A stretch of 7,071 nt of DNA from Desulfovibrio sp. (lineage in GTDB: Bacteria; Desulfobacterota; Desulfovibrionia; Desulfovibrionales; Desulfovibrionaceae), in the NCBI GenBank assembly GCA_028708195.1, contig JAQVZK010000070.1, forward strand, positions 1 through 7,071. The letters run 5' to 3'. The notes under the pieces are model-generated. The model did no database searches. It was not told the origin of the DNA and saw only the letters and a program-made list of their open reading frames with translations. Each line of letters starts with the position of its first letter. Within the stretch, counting starts at the first letter, position 1. Both the position numbers and the translations under genes were made by a program. Below, piece by piece: positions 1 through 6,271 of the stretch.

Positions 1-1
1 C

Positions 2-304
2 CCCAACCAGATCAACAACGTGCTGGCTTTTCCCGGTATTTTCCGTGGAGCACTGGACGTTGCCGCCACAGACATCAATGATGCAATGAAAATCGCAGCG
101 GCTTACGCCATAGCCGAACTGGTCACGCCAGAGGAATTGCGCCCCGACTTTATCATTCCCTCTACCCTCAATGCCGAAGTGGCACCCAGAGTCGCGGCGG
201 CAACTGCCAAAGCTGCCATAGAAAGCGGCATTGCACGTAAGCCCATAGAACCCGAAATTGTTGCCGAAAACCTGAAAAAGCGCCTGGCCAATCGCAAGGC
301 TTAG
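2..304 (+). CDS. Malic enzyme, C-terminal end (partial)
   Basis: This is the last 100 codons of a malic enzyme, which oxidatively decarboxylates malate to pyruvate with NAD(P)+ in the cytoplasm, linking the C4-acid pool to pyruvate. The frame is open from base 2 and stops at TAG (302-304); the start lies outside the window. The visible protein opens with PNQINNVLAFPGIFRGALDV, the highly conserved segment near the end of the NAD-binding domain in bacterial malic enzymes, followed by an INDAMKIAAAYAIAELV helix and a typical tail ending KKRLANRKA. It ends where short single-domain bacterial malic enzymes end, so there is no C-terminal phosphotransacetylase-like extension of the MaeB type. Whether it uses NAD or NADP cannot be told, because the cofactor-discriminating region is missing. 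It converges on the minus-strand two-component operon. Family assignment is secure. Confidence 0.93.
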   Translation, partial: PNQINNVLAFPGIFRGALDVAATDINDAMKIAAAYAIAELVTPEELRPDFIIPSTLNAEVAPRVAAATAKAAIESGIARKPIEPEIVAENLKKRLANRKA

Positions 305-339
305 CCCGCGAGGCCAGGTAGAAACCATGTGTGTACACA

Positions 340-368
340 TCCGGCGGCTGTCAAGTGCGGCCGCCGGA
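340..368 (+). terminator. GC-rich hairpin after malic enzyme, possible terminator
   Basis: A perfect 9-bp stem (340-348 paired with 360-368, core CCGGCGGC/GCCGCCGG) encloses an 11-base loop and begins 36 bases after the malic enzyme stop codon. There is no T-tract after it on the plus strand, so it is not a textbook intrinsic terminator. It could work as a Rho-assisted terminator or as a 3'-end stabilising structure. The palindrome TGTGTACACA (330-339) sits directly before it. Confidence 0.4.
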
Positions 369-402
369 AAGACAAACTGCCCTTGCCCCTATGCGCACCT
401 GC

Positions 403-462
403 CAGGCCCCGTGTGGCTTCGTCAGGGCCAGTATGGCTTCGTCAGGCCCCGTGTGGCTCCAA
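403..462. repeat. Three tandem copies of a 20-bp repeat
   Basis: Three head-to-tail 20-bp units lie at 403-422, 423-442 and 443-462. The first reads CAGGCCCCGTGTGGCTTCGT. The second differs at three positions (CAGGGCCAGTA...) and the third at its last bases (...GGCTCCAA). The unit is not a multiple of three and the stretch is outside any credible gene, so this is a small non-coding tandem repeat. Such arrays are prone to copy-number change. Confidence 0.85.
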
Positions 463-801
463 TCTTTCAGGCCCACATGCCTGTCGCAAGCGCCAGCGCT
501 TATGGCACATACTGTCGCAATTTTTAGCAGTAAAGGGCCATTATCTGATTAATCAAACAATATTTGAGGCTAAGCAATTGCCTCGCGTCCAGGCTAAAAC
601 TGCACGTACGGGGCGGCCTTATCCACTTTATGCACGATGGGCATTTTTATCTTTAGCTGATTGTATATTCTTACGTGAAAAATCAGGTTTGACAAGTTAA
701 AAAGGATACCAAGAAATGTAGTCACCACTGCTACTTATAGTGTCCGGCTGATCTATGTTTTACAGAATAAAATAAGCATGGCAGATACTTTTGGCATTGG
801 C

Positions 802-839
802 GCTGGCAGACACGTGGCGCCCCCCCCCCATCTGCCAGC
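802..839. repeat. Inverted repeat with a 10-C homopolymer in its loop
   Basis: GCTGGCAGA (802-810) and TCTGCCAGC (831-839) form a perfect 9-bp inverted repeat around a 20-base loop. The loop contains an uninterrupted run of ten C (820-829). Homopolymers of this length are known slippage sites in phase-variable loci, but here no reading frame or promoter is plainly controlled by it. The GCCAGC arm sequence recurs at 864-869 and 904-909. Confidence 0.8.
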
Positions 840-856
840 ATCAGCCACTTGGGTTT

Positions 857-909
857 CATCACTGCCAGCCGGGCACCGTCATCAGTATCGGGACTCCATC
901 ACTGCCAGC
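857..909. repeat. 13-bp direct repeat CATCACTGCCAGC
   Basis: CATCACTGCCAGC occurs exactly at 857-869 and again at 897-909, a 40-base period. A shorter relative, CATCTGCCAGC, is at 829-839. The inverse form GCTGGCAG is at 802-809, so this core appears four times within about 110 bases. Function unknown; it could be a protein-binding cluster or a relic of local duplication. Confidence 0.75.
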
Positions 910-929
910 AGCCAGACGCAGTTTTGTAT

Positions 930-964
930 AAAAAAGGCCCATCCCTTTCGAGGAGTGGGCCTTT
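930..964 (-). terminator. Intrinsic terminator of the pgi / two-component operon
   Basis: Bases 933-946 pair with 951-964 around a TTCG loop. The stem has 13 pairs, one of them G:U, and a single C-A mismatch. Read on the minus strand, the stem is followed by a run of T (complement of A930-A935), giving a classic Rho-independent terminator. It lies about 160 bases beyond the response regulator stop codon. Read on the plus strand the tail is CTTTGGCTTCTTTC, so weak bidirectional action on transcription from the malic enzyme side is possible. Confidence 0.85.
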
Positions 965-1127
965 GGCTTCTTTCGCAAGCAGAAGTGTGTGCAGTGTAAA
1001 CAAAAATCTGTCTTGTAGCTTGGGCCAAGAGCAGGCTACTTTGAAACGCTGGCGTATGCTTTTGCCCCTCCCCCACAAAAAAAATACAAAAAGCCTTCCC
1101 CATCAGACATTGCAGAGCAATTTTACT

Positions 1128-2507
1128 CTAATGGCCGGTTATGGCGTATTTTTTCAATTTATATTGCAGCAAGCTTTTAGAGATACCGAGGTATTCAGCC
1201 GCTTTAACCTGAACGAGATCAGCCCGCACCAAGGCGCGGCGAATGAGTGCAGCTTCAATTTTTTCCAGCGTATCGGCCAGGTCCAGTTGTACGGGCAGAA
1301 GGTCAACGGCGCTTTTGAACTGCGATTCTTCATCGCGGATTTCGGCGGGCAGGTTATCCACATTAATGATGGAGCCTGGCACCAGCACAAGACAGCTTTC
1401 GACCACATTTTCCAGTTGGCGGATATTGCCCGGCCATTCGTAGCCCGTGAGGTAATTGAGGGCTTCGGTGCTGAATGTTTTTGCAGTCATTGTGTTGTCG
1501 GTACAGACTTTTTCAACAAAATGGGCCACCAGCAGGGGAATGTCTTCACGGCGCTCGCGCAGGGGCGGCAGGGGCACCTGAACCACGTTGAGCCTGTAGT
1601 AGAGGTCATCGCGAAAGGTTCCCTTCTCCACCATTACGCCAAGGTCCTTGTTTGTGGCGGCCACCACGCGAATGTCGACCTCAATTTCTTCACCGCCACC
1701 CACGCGCTCGAAGCGTCTTTCTTGCAGCACGCGCAGCAACTTGACCTGAAGGTCGGGTGTGAGTTCAGCGATTTCGTCCAAAAAAAGCGTGCCGCCGTCG
1801 GCCTGTTCAAAACGGCCCCGGCGCATGGCCACGGCTCCGGTGAACGAGCCTTTTTCATGGCCGAAAAGCTCACTTTCAAGCACGCCGGGGTTGAGGGCCA
1901 TGCAGTTGACGGAGACAAAGGGCTTGTCTTTACGGGGGCTTGTATAGTGGATGGCGCGGGCCACCAGTTCTTTGCCCGTGCCGGATTCGCCGGTGATAAG
2001 CACTGTGGAGCGACTGGGTGCGGCGCGTTCGACCATAACGAGCACATCACGTATGGCGCGGCTGCGTCCTACAATTTTGTGGACGCCGTAGCGGTCTTCC
2101 ATCACTTCCTGGAGCAGGCGATACTGGCGGTGGGCGCGTGCCAGCTCCACGGCATTATGGAGGGAGAGCAAAAGCTCGTCGTTGGAAAAGGGTTTGGTGA
2201 TATAGTCAAAAGCGCCGTATTTCATAACATCCACAGCGCTTTCAATGGAGCCGAAGGCCGTCATGATGAGCACGGGGATATAGGGCCAGCTTTTTTTAAC
2301 TCTTTCAAGCACCTGACGCCCGGAAACCTTGGGCATCTTCATATCTGTAACCACCACGTCCACTTCGCTTTCTTCAAGAAAAGCCAGGGCGGTTTCCGGG
2401 TCGATGATGGCGGTGACAGAATAGCCTTCGTCTTCCAGCAGGGTTTGCAGAACTAACAGATAGTTTTTTTCGTCGTCAATAATCAGAATATGCGCTTTTT
2501 CACTCAT
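1128..2507 (-). CDS. Sigma-54-dependent response regulator (NtrC class)
   Basis: A 459-aa cytoplasmic transcription activator with the full three-domain NtrC layout. The receiver domain (about 5-120) has the acidic pair D11/D12, phospho-acceptor D55 (VVVTDMKMP), T83 and K105. The AAA+ domain (about 145-385) has Walker A GESGTGKE at 173-180, the sigma-54 contact loop GSFTGA at 220-225 (a natural variant of GAFTGA), Walker B TLFLDE at 240-245 and arginine-finger candidates R299/R305. The C-terminus is a Fis-type helix-turn-helix (434-454, VKAAEYLGISKSLLQYKLKKY). Phosphorylation by the adjacent kinase should drive oligomerisation and ATP-powered opening of sigma-54 promoters. An upstream in-frame start at 2558 exists, but MSEKAHILIIDDE at 2507 is the correct N-terminus: AGGA lies 8 bases before it and overlaps the kinase stop codon. 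The gap to the kinase is 4 bases. Targets are unknown; I found no well-spaced sigma-54 promoter in the window. Confidence 0.96.
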   Translation of the reverse strand: MSEKAHILIIDDEKNYLLVLQTLLEDEGYSVTAIIDPETALAFLEESEVDVVVTDMKMPKVSGRQVLERVKKSWPYIPVLIMTAFGSIESAVDVMKYGAFDYITKPFSNDELLLSLHNAVELARAHRQYRLLQEVMEDRYGVHKIVGRSRAIRDVLVMVERAAPSRSTVLITGESGTGKELVARAIHYTSPRKDKPFVSVNCMALNPGVLESELFGHEKGSFTGAVAMRRGRFEQADGGTLFLDEIAELTPDLQVKLLRVLQERRFERVGGGEEIEVDIRVVAATNKDLGVMVEKGTFRDDLYYRLNVVQVPLPPLRERREDIPLLVAHFVEKVCTDNTMTAKTFSTEALNYLTGYEWPGNIRQLENVVESCLVLVPGSIINVDNLPAEIRDEESQFKSAVDLLPVQLDLADTLEKIEAALIRRALVRADLVQVKAAEYLGISKSLLQYKLKKYAITGH

Positions 2508-2511
2508 AAGA

Positions 2512-4098
2512 CTATTCCTGTGCCCCGGTATGGGCCTCGGGCAGCAGCACACGTACAAGAGCGCCGCCGTCCGGACCGTTTTCCAGCTGGATCACACCGC
2601 CGTGGCTGGCAATGATGGACTGTACGATGGGCAGACCAAGGCCTGTGCCCCCGTCCTTGGTTGTAAAGAAGGGGTCCAGCAGATTGCCCACAATGGCGGC
2701 GTCAAAGCCCGGCCCGGAATCAAGAAATTCTATCCGTACATGGCCTTCGCCGTCGTGGTCACCGCTGATGCGCAGGATGCCCGGCCCGTCCATTGCCTGT
2801 TGTCCGTTCACAAGGATATTGTAAAAAGCGCGGTACAGCAAATCCTTGTCACCGCGAATGAAAAGCCCCTCTGTGGTCTTGCGCTCCACAGCGACTTCGC
2901 GGCGGGCCATGTCGCCTTCAAGAAAGGCCATCGCCTGATCCAGCACAAGGCTGACATCAACCAGATCCTGCTTGGGCTGACGCGGGCGGGCGTAGTCCAG
3001 AAAGTCGTTCACGGTTTGCGAGAGCCGCACCGACTCGTCAAAAATGGCCCCCAATATACGGCGTGTGCCTGCGTCTGCCTTGTCTGTGCGGCGCTGCAGC
3101 AGTTCGGCGCTGGAGCGGATAATACCCAGGGGGTTTCGTATCTCGTGGGCGATACTGGCGATGACGCGCCCCATACTCACAAAGCGCTCGTTACTGTGCA
3201 ACTGCTTTTCTAGTTGCCGGTTTTTGTGCATGCGTTCGGCGAGCACGCGCTCTGAGCGGTGAATAAGCATTATGAGAAGACCAAAAAGAACCACCGAGGA
3301 CATGAGGCACATAACAACAATGATACCCTGAAAGGTCAGCACCTGCTCATAGTCACCCGTGATGTCCTGCGTCAATTCCAGAGCACCCATAATGGGAGCC
3401 TCTTGCCCTGGCTGCAGGGGTTCGCCCTTTAGGGGATAAAGAACACGTAAAACAAACGTGCCTTCCTCAAGGGGCAGTCTGAAGGGGGCCTGCCAGGTTG
3501 GTATGGTTGAAATAATTTCAGACTTGAGGGCCGTGCCCTGCAGTACTTCATCCAGATTGGCAGGCGCAAGCCCGGCCCGGCCCACCTCTTCTTTATGCGT
3601 GGAATAGGCCACAAGGCGCGAAAAATCATAGATGCGCAACCGCTCCACTGGCAGCCCTTGAATGACGGACTGCACGACCTGTTCAAGCCTTTCGTACTGG
3701 GCTGGCTGGCGCAGGGCTATGTGCCCGTAGCCCATAAGCGTAGGCAAGGCAAAGCGTCGAAATATCTGGCTATTAAGATTTTCTACCAGCAAACGGGCAA
3801 AGCCCTCTTGCCGCGTCAACAGGGTTTCGCGGGCCGAGTTTGAAATAAAAAAGGAAAGCCCAAGACTTGTAAGCAGGATGACAACCAGTGAAAGCCAGGA
3901 GAGCGGCCGGGCATAGCTCAGGGGCAGGCCGCCGTCAGCGTCGCCGGCAGGCTTGGACTGACTGCCCTGGCTCTGGTCCTGTACTCCGCCAGCGTAGGGC
4001 CCGGGTGCATTGTCCTCGGACTGTGAACCGCCGTACGGATTGTGGGGCGCGGCTCCCTGCTCATGGGCCGACGCGCCCCGCTTTTTTCTGAAAAACAT
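2512..4098 (-). CDS. Membrane sensor histidine kinase
   Basis: A 528-aa inner-membrane sensor kinase, partner of the response regulator 4 bases downstream. Residues 1-62 are a Gly/Gln/Ser/Pro-rich, probably disordered cytoplasmic tail beginning MFFRKKR. TM1 is about 65-86 and TM2 about 256-279. Between them lie about 170 extracytoplasmic residues; the stretch RLRIYDFSRLVAYSTHKEEVG resembles the core strands of PDC/Cache-type sensor domains, so a small-molecule ligand is likely but unidentified. After TM2 come a short linker, a HisKA domain with H318 in IAHEIRNPLG, and a HATPase_c domain with N-box N427/N431, G1 box DSGPG (460-464), F-box DPFFTTK (475-481) and G2 box GTGLGL (484-489). All catalytic motifs are intact. 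The DPFFTTK/GTGLGLPIV type matches kinases that pair with NtrC-class regulators. The start is set by AAGGA 6 bases before ATG, overlapping the pgi stop. I see no cytoplasmic PAS domain. Confidence 0.95.
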   Translation of the reverse strand: MFFRKKRGASAHEQGAAPHNPYGGSQSEDNAPGPYAGGVQDQSQGSQSKPAGDADGGLPLSYARPLSWLSLVVILLTSLGLSFFISNSARETLLTRQEGFARLLVENLNSQIFRRFALPTLMGYGHIALRQPAQYERLEQVVQSVIQGLPVERLRIYDFSRLVAYSTHKEEVGRAGLAPANLDEVLQGTALKSEIISTIPTWQAPFRLPLEEGTFVLRVLYPLKGEPLQPGQEAPIMGALELTQDITGDYEQVLTFQGIIVVMCLMSSVVLFGLLIMLIHRSERVLAERMHKNRQLEKQLHSNERFVSMGRVIASIAHEIRNPLGIIRSSAELLQRRTDKADAGTRRILGAIFDESVRLSQTVNDFLDYARPRQPKQDLVDVSLVLDQAMAFLEGDMARREVAVERKTTEGLFIRGDKDLLYRAFYNILVNGQQAMDGPGILRISGDHDGEGHVRIEFLDSGPGFDAAIVGNLLDPFFTTKDGGTGLGLPIVQSIIASHGGVIQLENGPDGGALVRVLLPEAHTGAQE

Positions 4099-4107
4099 CT
4101 GCTTTCC

Positions 4108-5448
4108 TTAAAATGCCTGCTCTTGCAAGGGCACTGCCATAAAATTATCCAGATCAGCATGTTCTGTAACATAGCCCGGCGCGCCAAGGCGTGCGTTGGC
4201 CAAGCGCTTTCCCAACTCCACCGCGGGCTGATCAAGGGGATTCACCCCCATAAGCCACCCCGTAAACAGGGTGGCGGCCTCCAGCAGCAACATGAAGGCA
4301 CCCGCGGCCTTGGGGCCGGTGCCGTCCATATCCATATGCACCAGAGGCACTTTATTCATGCACAGGGCCATGCGCGTGCCAAGGGCTTCGGCTTCAAGCA
4401 GCGCGCCCAGGGGCTTGCCCCTGAGCCACGCCCATTCCTGCGGCAAATCCTGACCAAAGGCCCGGCCAGGGGCTTGCCCGCGACTGGTAAGAAAGATGCA
4501 GCCCTTGTTGCGCGGGCCGCTCAAAAACATCTGGTTTACGGAATGCTGATCTGTAACGCCCGTGGCGGCCACGGGCAGAATGCCCAGGCCGTCCTTGCCA
4601 AGACTTTCAGCCCACAGTTGCGCAAACCACGGGCCAAGGGCCGCCCACTGCGGCACGTAACAGAAAAGGATGAGTTCGCTGTACTCCTGCAGCTCCAGCG
4701 CCCTGGCCCAACAGGCAAGGGCGTAGGAAGGGTGCGTGCCCAGAGAGCGCGGGGCCTCCACCAGAGGGCGGGCCACTGCGGCCGCGCCGTCCAGCAGGGC
4801 ACGCCAGTCTACGCCCAAAAATCCTGCGGGCAAAAGCCCCACGGCGGAGAGCACAGAATAGCGCCCGCCCAAATGGTCTGGAACTTCCAGTGAAGCCAGG
4901 CCGTGCGCTGTGGCCTCCTGACGCAGGTAGCCGGATGCGACATCGGTGACAACCACCATATGTGCCCGCCAACCTTCGCCCAACGCGGTTTGAAGCCACT
5001 GCCGCACCAAAAAGTACTGGGCCAGGGTTTCAATGGTGCCGCCCGACTTGCTGATGCAGACCACAGAGGTGTCCGTCGCATCAAGGCTGGCAAGCAGCGC
5101 TTCAAACTCTTCAGCGCAGACGTTGTCGGCTATCCAGAGGCACGGCCCGTCGTGGCCCGGCCTGTCCTGCCCTGGCGCAAAGGCCTTTTGTATGGCGCGC
5201 GCGCCCAGAGCCGATCCGCCTATGCCCAGCACAAGCATGTGCTTGCGGGTTCGCACCTTTTCCAGAACCGGCGGAAGCTCTTTTTCCAGCGTTGCGCGAT
5301 ACGGCATGGACAAAAAGGGCAAGGTGCCCTGAGCCAGTTCACGTTCAAGCCGGACGCCCATTTCTGCGGCCTGGGCCTGCAGGGGAGCGGCGTCCACCGC
5401 ATTCAGTCTGTGGCTATAAGCGCGGGACCATTCGAGATAGTGAGGCAT
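4108..5448 (-). CDS. pgi: Glucose-6-phosphate isomerase
   Basis: A 446-aa cytoplasmic phosphoglucose isomerase, interconverting glucose-6-phosphate and fructose-6-phosphate in glycolysis and gluconeogenesis. The length matches the short bacterial PGI class (about 450 aa) rather than the 550-aa E. coli type. Conserved elements in order are GIGGSALGARAI (75-86), sugar-phosphate-binding SKSGGTIET (133-141), PGI signature DHLGGRYSVLSAVG (191-204), catalytic-glutamate region WAESLGK (E281), DQHS with the ring-opening histidine (H302), and the second signature DQPAVELGK (406-414, with catalytic K414). Nothing essential is missing. The start has GGAG 6 bases upstream. It is the first gene of a tight operon: its TAA stop overlaps the Shine-Dalgarno of the histidine kinase, with 9 bases between the genes. 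Its 5' leader contains a conspicuous hairpin. Identity is secure; linkage to a two-component system is unusual to me. Confidence 0.96.
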   Translation of the reverse strand: MPHYLEWSRAYSHRLNAVDAAPLQAQAAEMGVRLERELAQGTLPFLSMPYRATLEKELPPVLEKVRTRKHMLVLGIGGSALGARAIQKAFAPGQDRPGHDGPCLWIADNVCAEEFEALLASLDATDTSVVCISKSGGTIETLAQYFLVRQWLQTALGEGWRAHMVVVTDVASGYLRQEATAHGLASLEVPDHLGGRYSVLSAVGLLPAGFLGVDWRALLDGAAAVARPLVEAPRSLGTHPSYALACWARALELQEYSELILFCYVPQWAALGPWFAQLWAESLGKDGLGILPVAATGVTDQHSVNQMFLSGPRNKGCIFLTSRGQAPGRAFGQDLPQEWAWLRGKPLGALLEAEALGTRMALCMNKVPLVHMDMDGTGPKAAGAFMLLLEAATLFTGWLMGVNPLDQPAVELGKRLANARLGAPGYVTEHADLDNFMAVPLQEQAF

Positions 5449-5460
5449 AGGCTTCTCCCT

Positions 5461-5556
5461 TATACCTTGCCGTCTTCATGACGGAGCAAGGCTTGAAGCA
5501 GTCTCAAAACGAAATTTCTGGCAACTGTGCAAACAGACGCCCGCCATGAAGGTATA
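5461..5556 (-). promoter_or_regulatory. Alternative long-range pairing in the pgi leader
   Basis: On the minus-strand transcript TATACCTTCATG (complement of 5545-5556) can pair with CATGAA (complement of 5475-5480) and GGTATA (complement of 5461-5466): 12 pairs with an 8-base bulge. Using TATACCTT/AAGGTATA instead gives 8 uninterrupted pairs. These bases include the right arm of the local leader hairpin, so the two folds exclude each other, and the pairing ends directly beside the pgi Shine-Dalgarno. Only the complementarity is seen; a switch function is inference. Confidence 0.35.
5465..5491 (-). promoter_or_regulatory. Hairpin in the pgi 5' leader
   Basis: CCTTG (5465-5469) pairs with CAAGG (5487-5491), and CCGTC (5470-5474) with GACGG (5480-5484). 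This gives 10 base pairs with a 2-base bulge and a 5-base loop. In the minus-strand transcript the hairpin ends only 16 bases before the pgi ATG, just upstream of the Shine-Dalgarno AGGGAG. There is no T-tract, so it is not a terminator; a role in translation or mRNA stability is the likelier guess. Confidence 0.55.
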
Positions 5557-5857
5557 AAACACAGATGCAGCCCTTACCCCGAGCCAAGGCCCAGACTGTT
5601 TATAGCGTGGGGAACAGGAAAATCATTCTATATCTGTACTGGCAACCATTGCGCTGAGCGGTTTAAGAGTTGCAAACAACGCTCATGAATGCAGACGTGC
5701 CCCACGTATGCTGCAACTCATATCACAGAAGGCGGCTGCGGATCGCCACCGGATGCAGAATGTCAACACACTGTGCACCCTTGCCTCCTTGGTTCTGCTG
5801 TTGTGTTATATCGCCAGCTTTACCGATTTGGGGTCGTGCAAACAACCTTATGGAGAA

Positions 5858-6271
5858 TTACAACTCGAGCAGGCTCAGGGGCCTGGGCGCAAAAAAACGA
5901 CGGCGCACCAGCTTGTACGTTTGGGGGCGCACCCCGAAACGGTAGCGCCACAGCACGCAGACCTCACGCGCGCCACAGGCCCGCACCTCGCCCCTGTCGC
6001 CAGCGCAGAGCATGCACTGCCGCCGTATGGCGCGCAAAGCCTGACGCCCGGCCTCGGCTTCAGGCACAGGGCAGGCCTCGTCTGGCAAGGATGCAAGCCG
6101 CCAGTTCCACAGTGGGCAATCCCTGTCGGCGCAAGCGCGCACAGCCCGGCCCGATGCCCCCTGGCATTCAAGGCAAAACTGGCGGATGGCCGTCAGTGGG
6201 CCGCTTTTGCCGATTCCTCGCGCGGCCGTGTCTGTGCTTCGCGGGCTCAAGCGTTTCCGGCTCCACAGCAT
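5858..6271 (-). CDS. Small protein with duplicated four-cysteine module, probable metal binder
   Basis: A 137-aa protein from the ATG at 6271, made of two copies of one module. Copy 1 (about residues 29-58) reads [10 protein letters not shown]...[15 protein letters not shown], with cysteines at 33, 36, 47 and 52. Copy 2 (about 82-111) reads [10 protein letters not shown]...[16 protein letters not shown], with cysteines at 86, 89, 99 and 105. Both share I-R-x2-C-x2-C-x-G...V-R-x-C...C-x-L-W-x-x-R and span 19 residues from first to last cysteine, which suggests one zinc or iron site per module. Similar single modules (AIRAxCLxCxGG...VRxCPxxxCPLxPYRxG) are known to me from small phage-associated and hypothetical proteins of unknown role. 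The start is uncertain: ATG 6271 overlaps the YchJ gene by 25 bases with a poor ribosome-binding site; GTG 6298 is further upstream; TTG 6250 overlaps the YchJ stop as TTGA with GGAG 10 bases before it. All three keep both modules. Confidence 0.8.
   Translation of the reverse strand: MLWSRKRLSPRSTDTAARGIGKSGPLTAIRQFCLECQGASGRAVRACADRDCPLWNWRLASLPDEACPVPEAEAGRQALRAIRRQCMLCAGDRGEVRACGAREVCVLWRYRFGVRPQTYKLVRRRFFAPRPLSLLEL

Larger units (their letters stand above)
305..1127. other. Long convergent intergenic region, repeat-rich, no credible gene
   Basis: This 823-base gap lies between two converging genes (malic enzyme + and response regulator -), so it needs to hold only two terminators and is unusually long. 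Open frames here carry no recognisable motifs, and those at 329-700 translate the 20-bp repeat in several frames, so I do not call a gene. It contains a GC-rich hairpin (340-368), a tandem repeat (403-462), a repeated CTGTCGCAA (481-489 and 512-520), an AT-rich stretch (about 540-780) with the palindrome TGATTAATCA (546-555), a near DnaA-box TTATCCACT (619-627), a perfect TTGACA (689-694) without a good -10, a poly-C hairpin (802-839), a direct repeat (857-909) and a terminator (930-964). A small RNA cannot be excluded. Confidence 0.7.
5449..5857. other. Non-coding region upstream of pgi
   Basis: A 409-base gap between the small cysteine-rich gene and pgi, both on the minus strand. It should hold the pgi promoter. 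On the minus strand TATAAA (complement of 5599-5604) and TAGAAT (complement of 5625-5630) are -10-like, but neither has a recognisable -35 at 16-18 bases, so I do not call a promoter. A perfect TTGACA on the minus strand (complement of 5761-5766) has no -10 partner. TGCAAACA occurs three times (5528-5535, 5671-5678, 5837-5844). No clear terminator follows the cysteine-rich gene, so readthrough into pgi is possible. Plus-strand open frames here extend antisense through the gene to the right and look like shadows. Confidence 0.6.

Noticed and set aside
503..519. Sigma-54 promoter-like TGGCAC...GC
   Set aside because: The -24 half is perfect, but the GG to GC distance is 11 bases, not the strictly required 10. 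The -12 half reads TCGCA, and no gene follows on that strand.
619..627. DnaA box TTATCCACT, possible origin
   Set aside because: It is a single imperfect box with no cluster, no dnaA/dnaN/gidA neighbours and no repeated 13-mers.
329..700. 123-codon plus-strand frame over the tandem repeat
   Set aside because: The repeat is open in several frames at once, there is no domain or ribosome-binding site, and composition shifts midway from GC-rich to AT-rich inside the frame.
689..717. Promoter from perfect TTGACA
   Set aside because: At 16-18 bases downstream only AAGAAA/AGAAAT/GAAATG is found, at best 3 of 6 to TATAAT, and the next ATG is followed directly by a stop codon.
849..2456. 535-codon plus-strand open frame opposite the response regulator
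   Set aside because: It is antisense to an unmistakable NtrC-class gene, its translation has no recognisable motif, and long antisense frames are expected opposite GC-rich coding DNA. The same reasoning removes the plus-strand frames at 2530-3213, 4042-4893 and 4903-5481.
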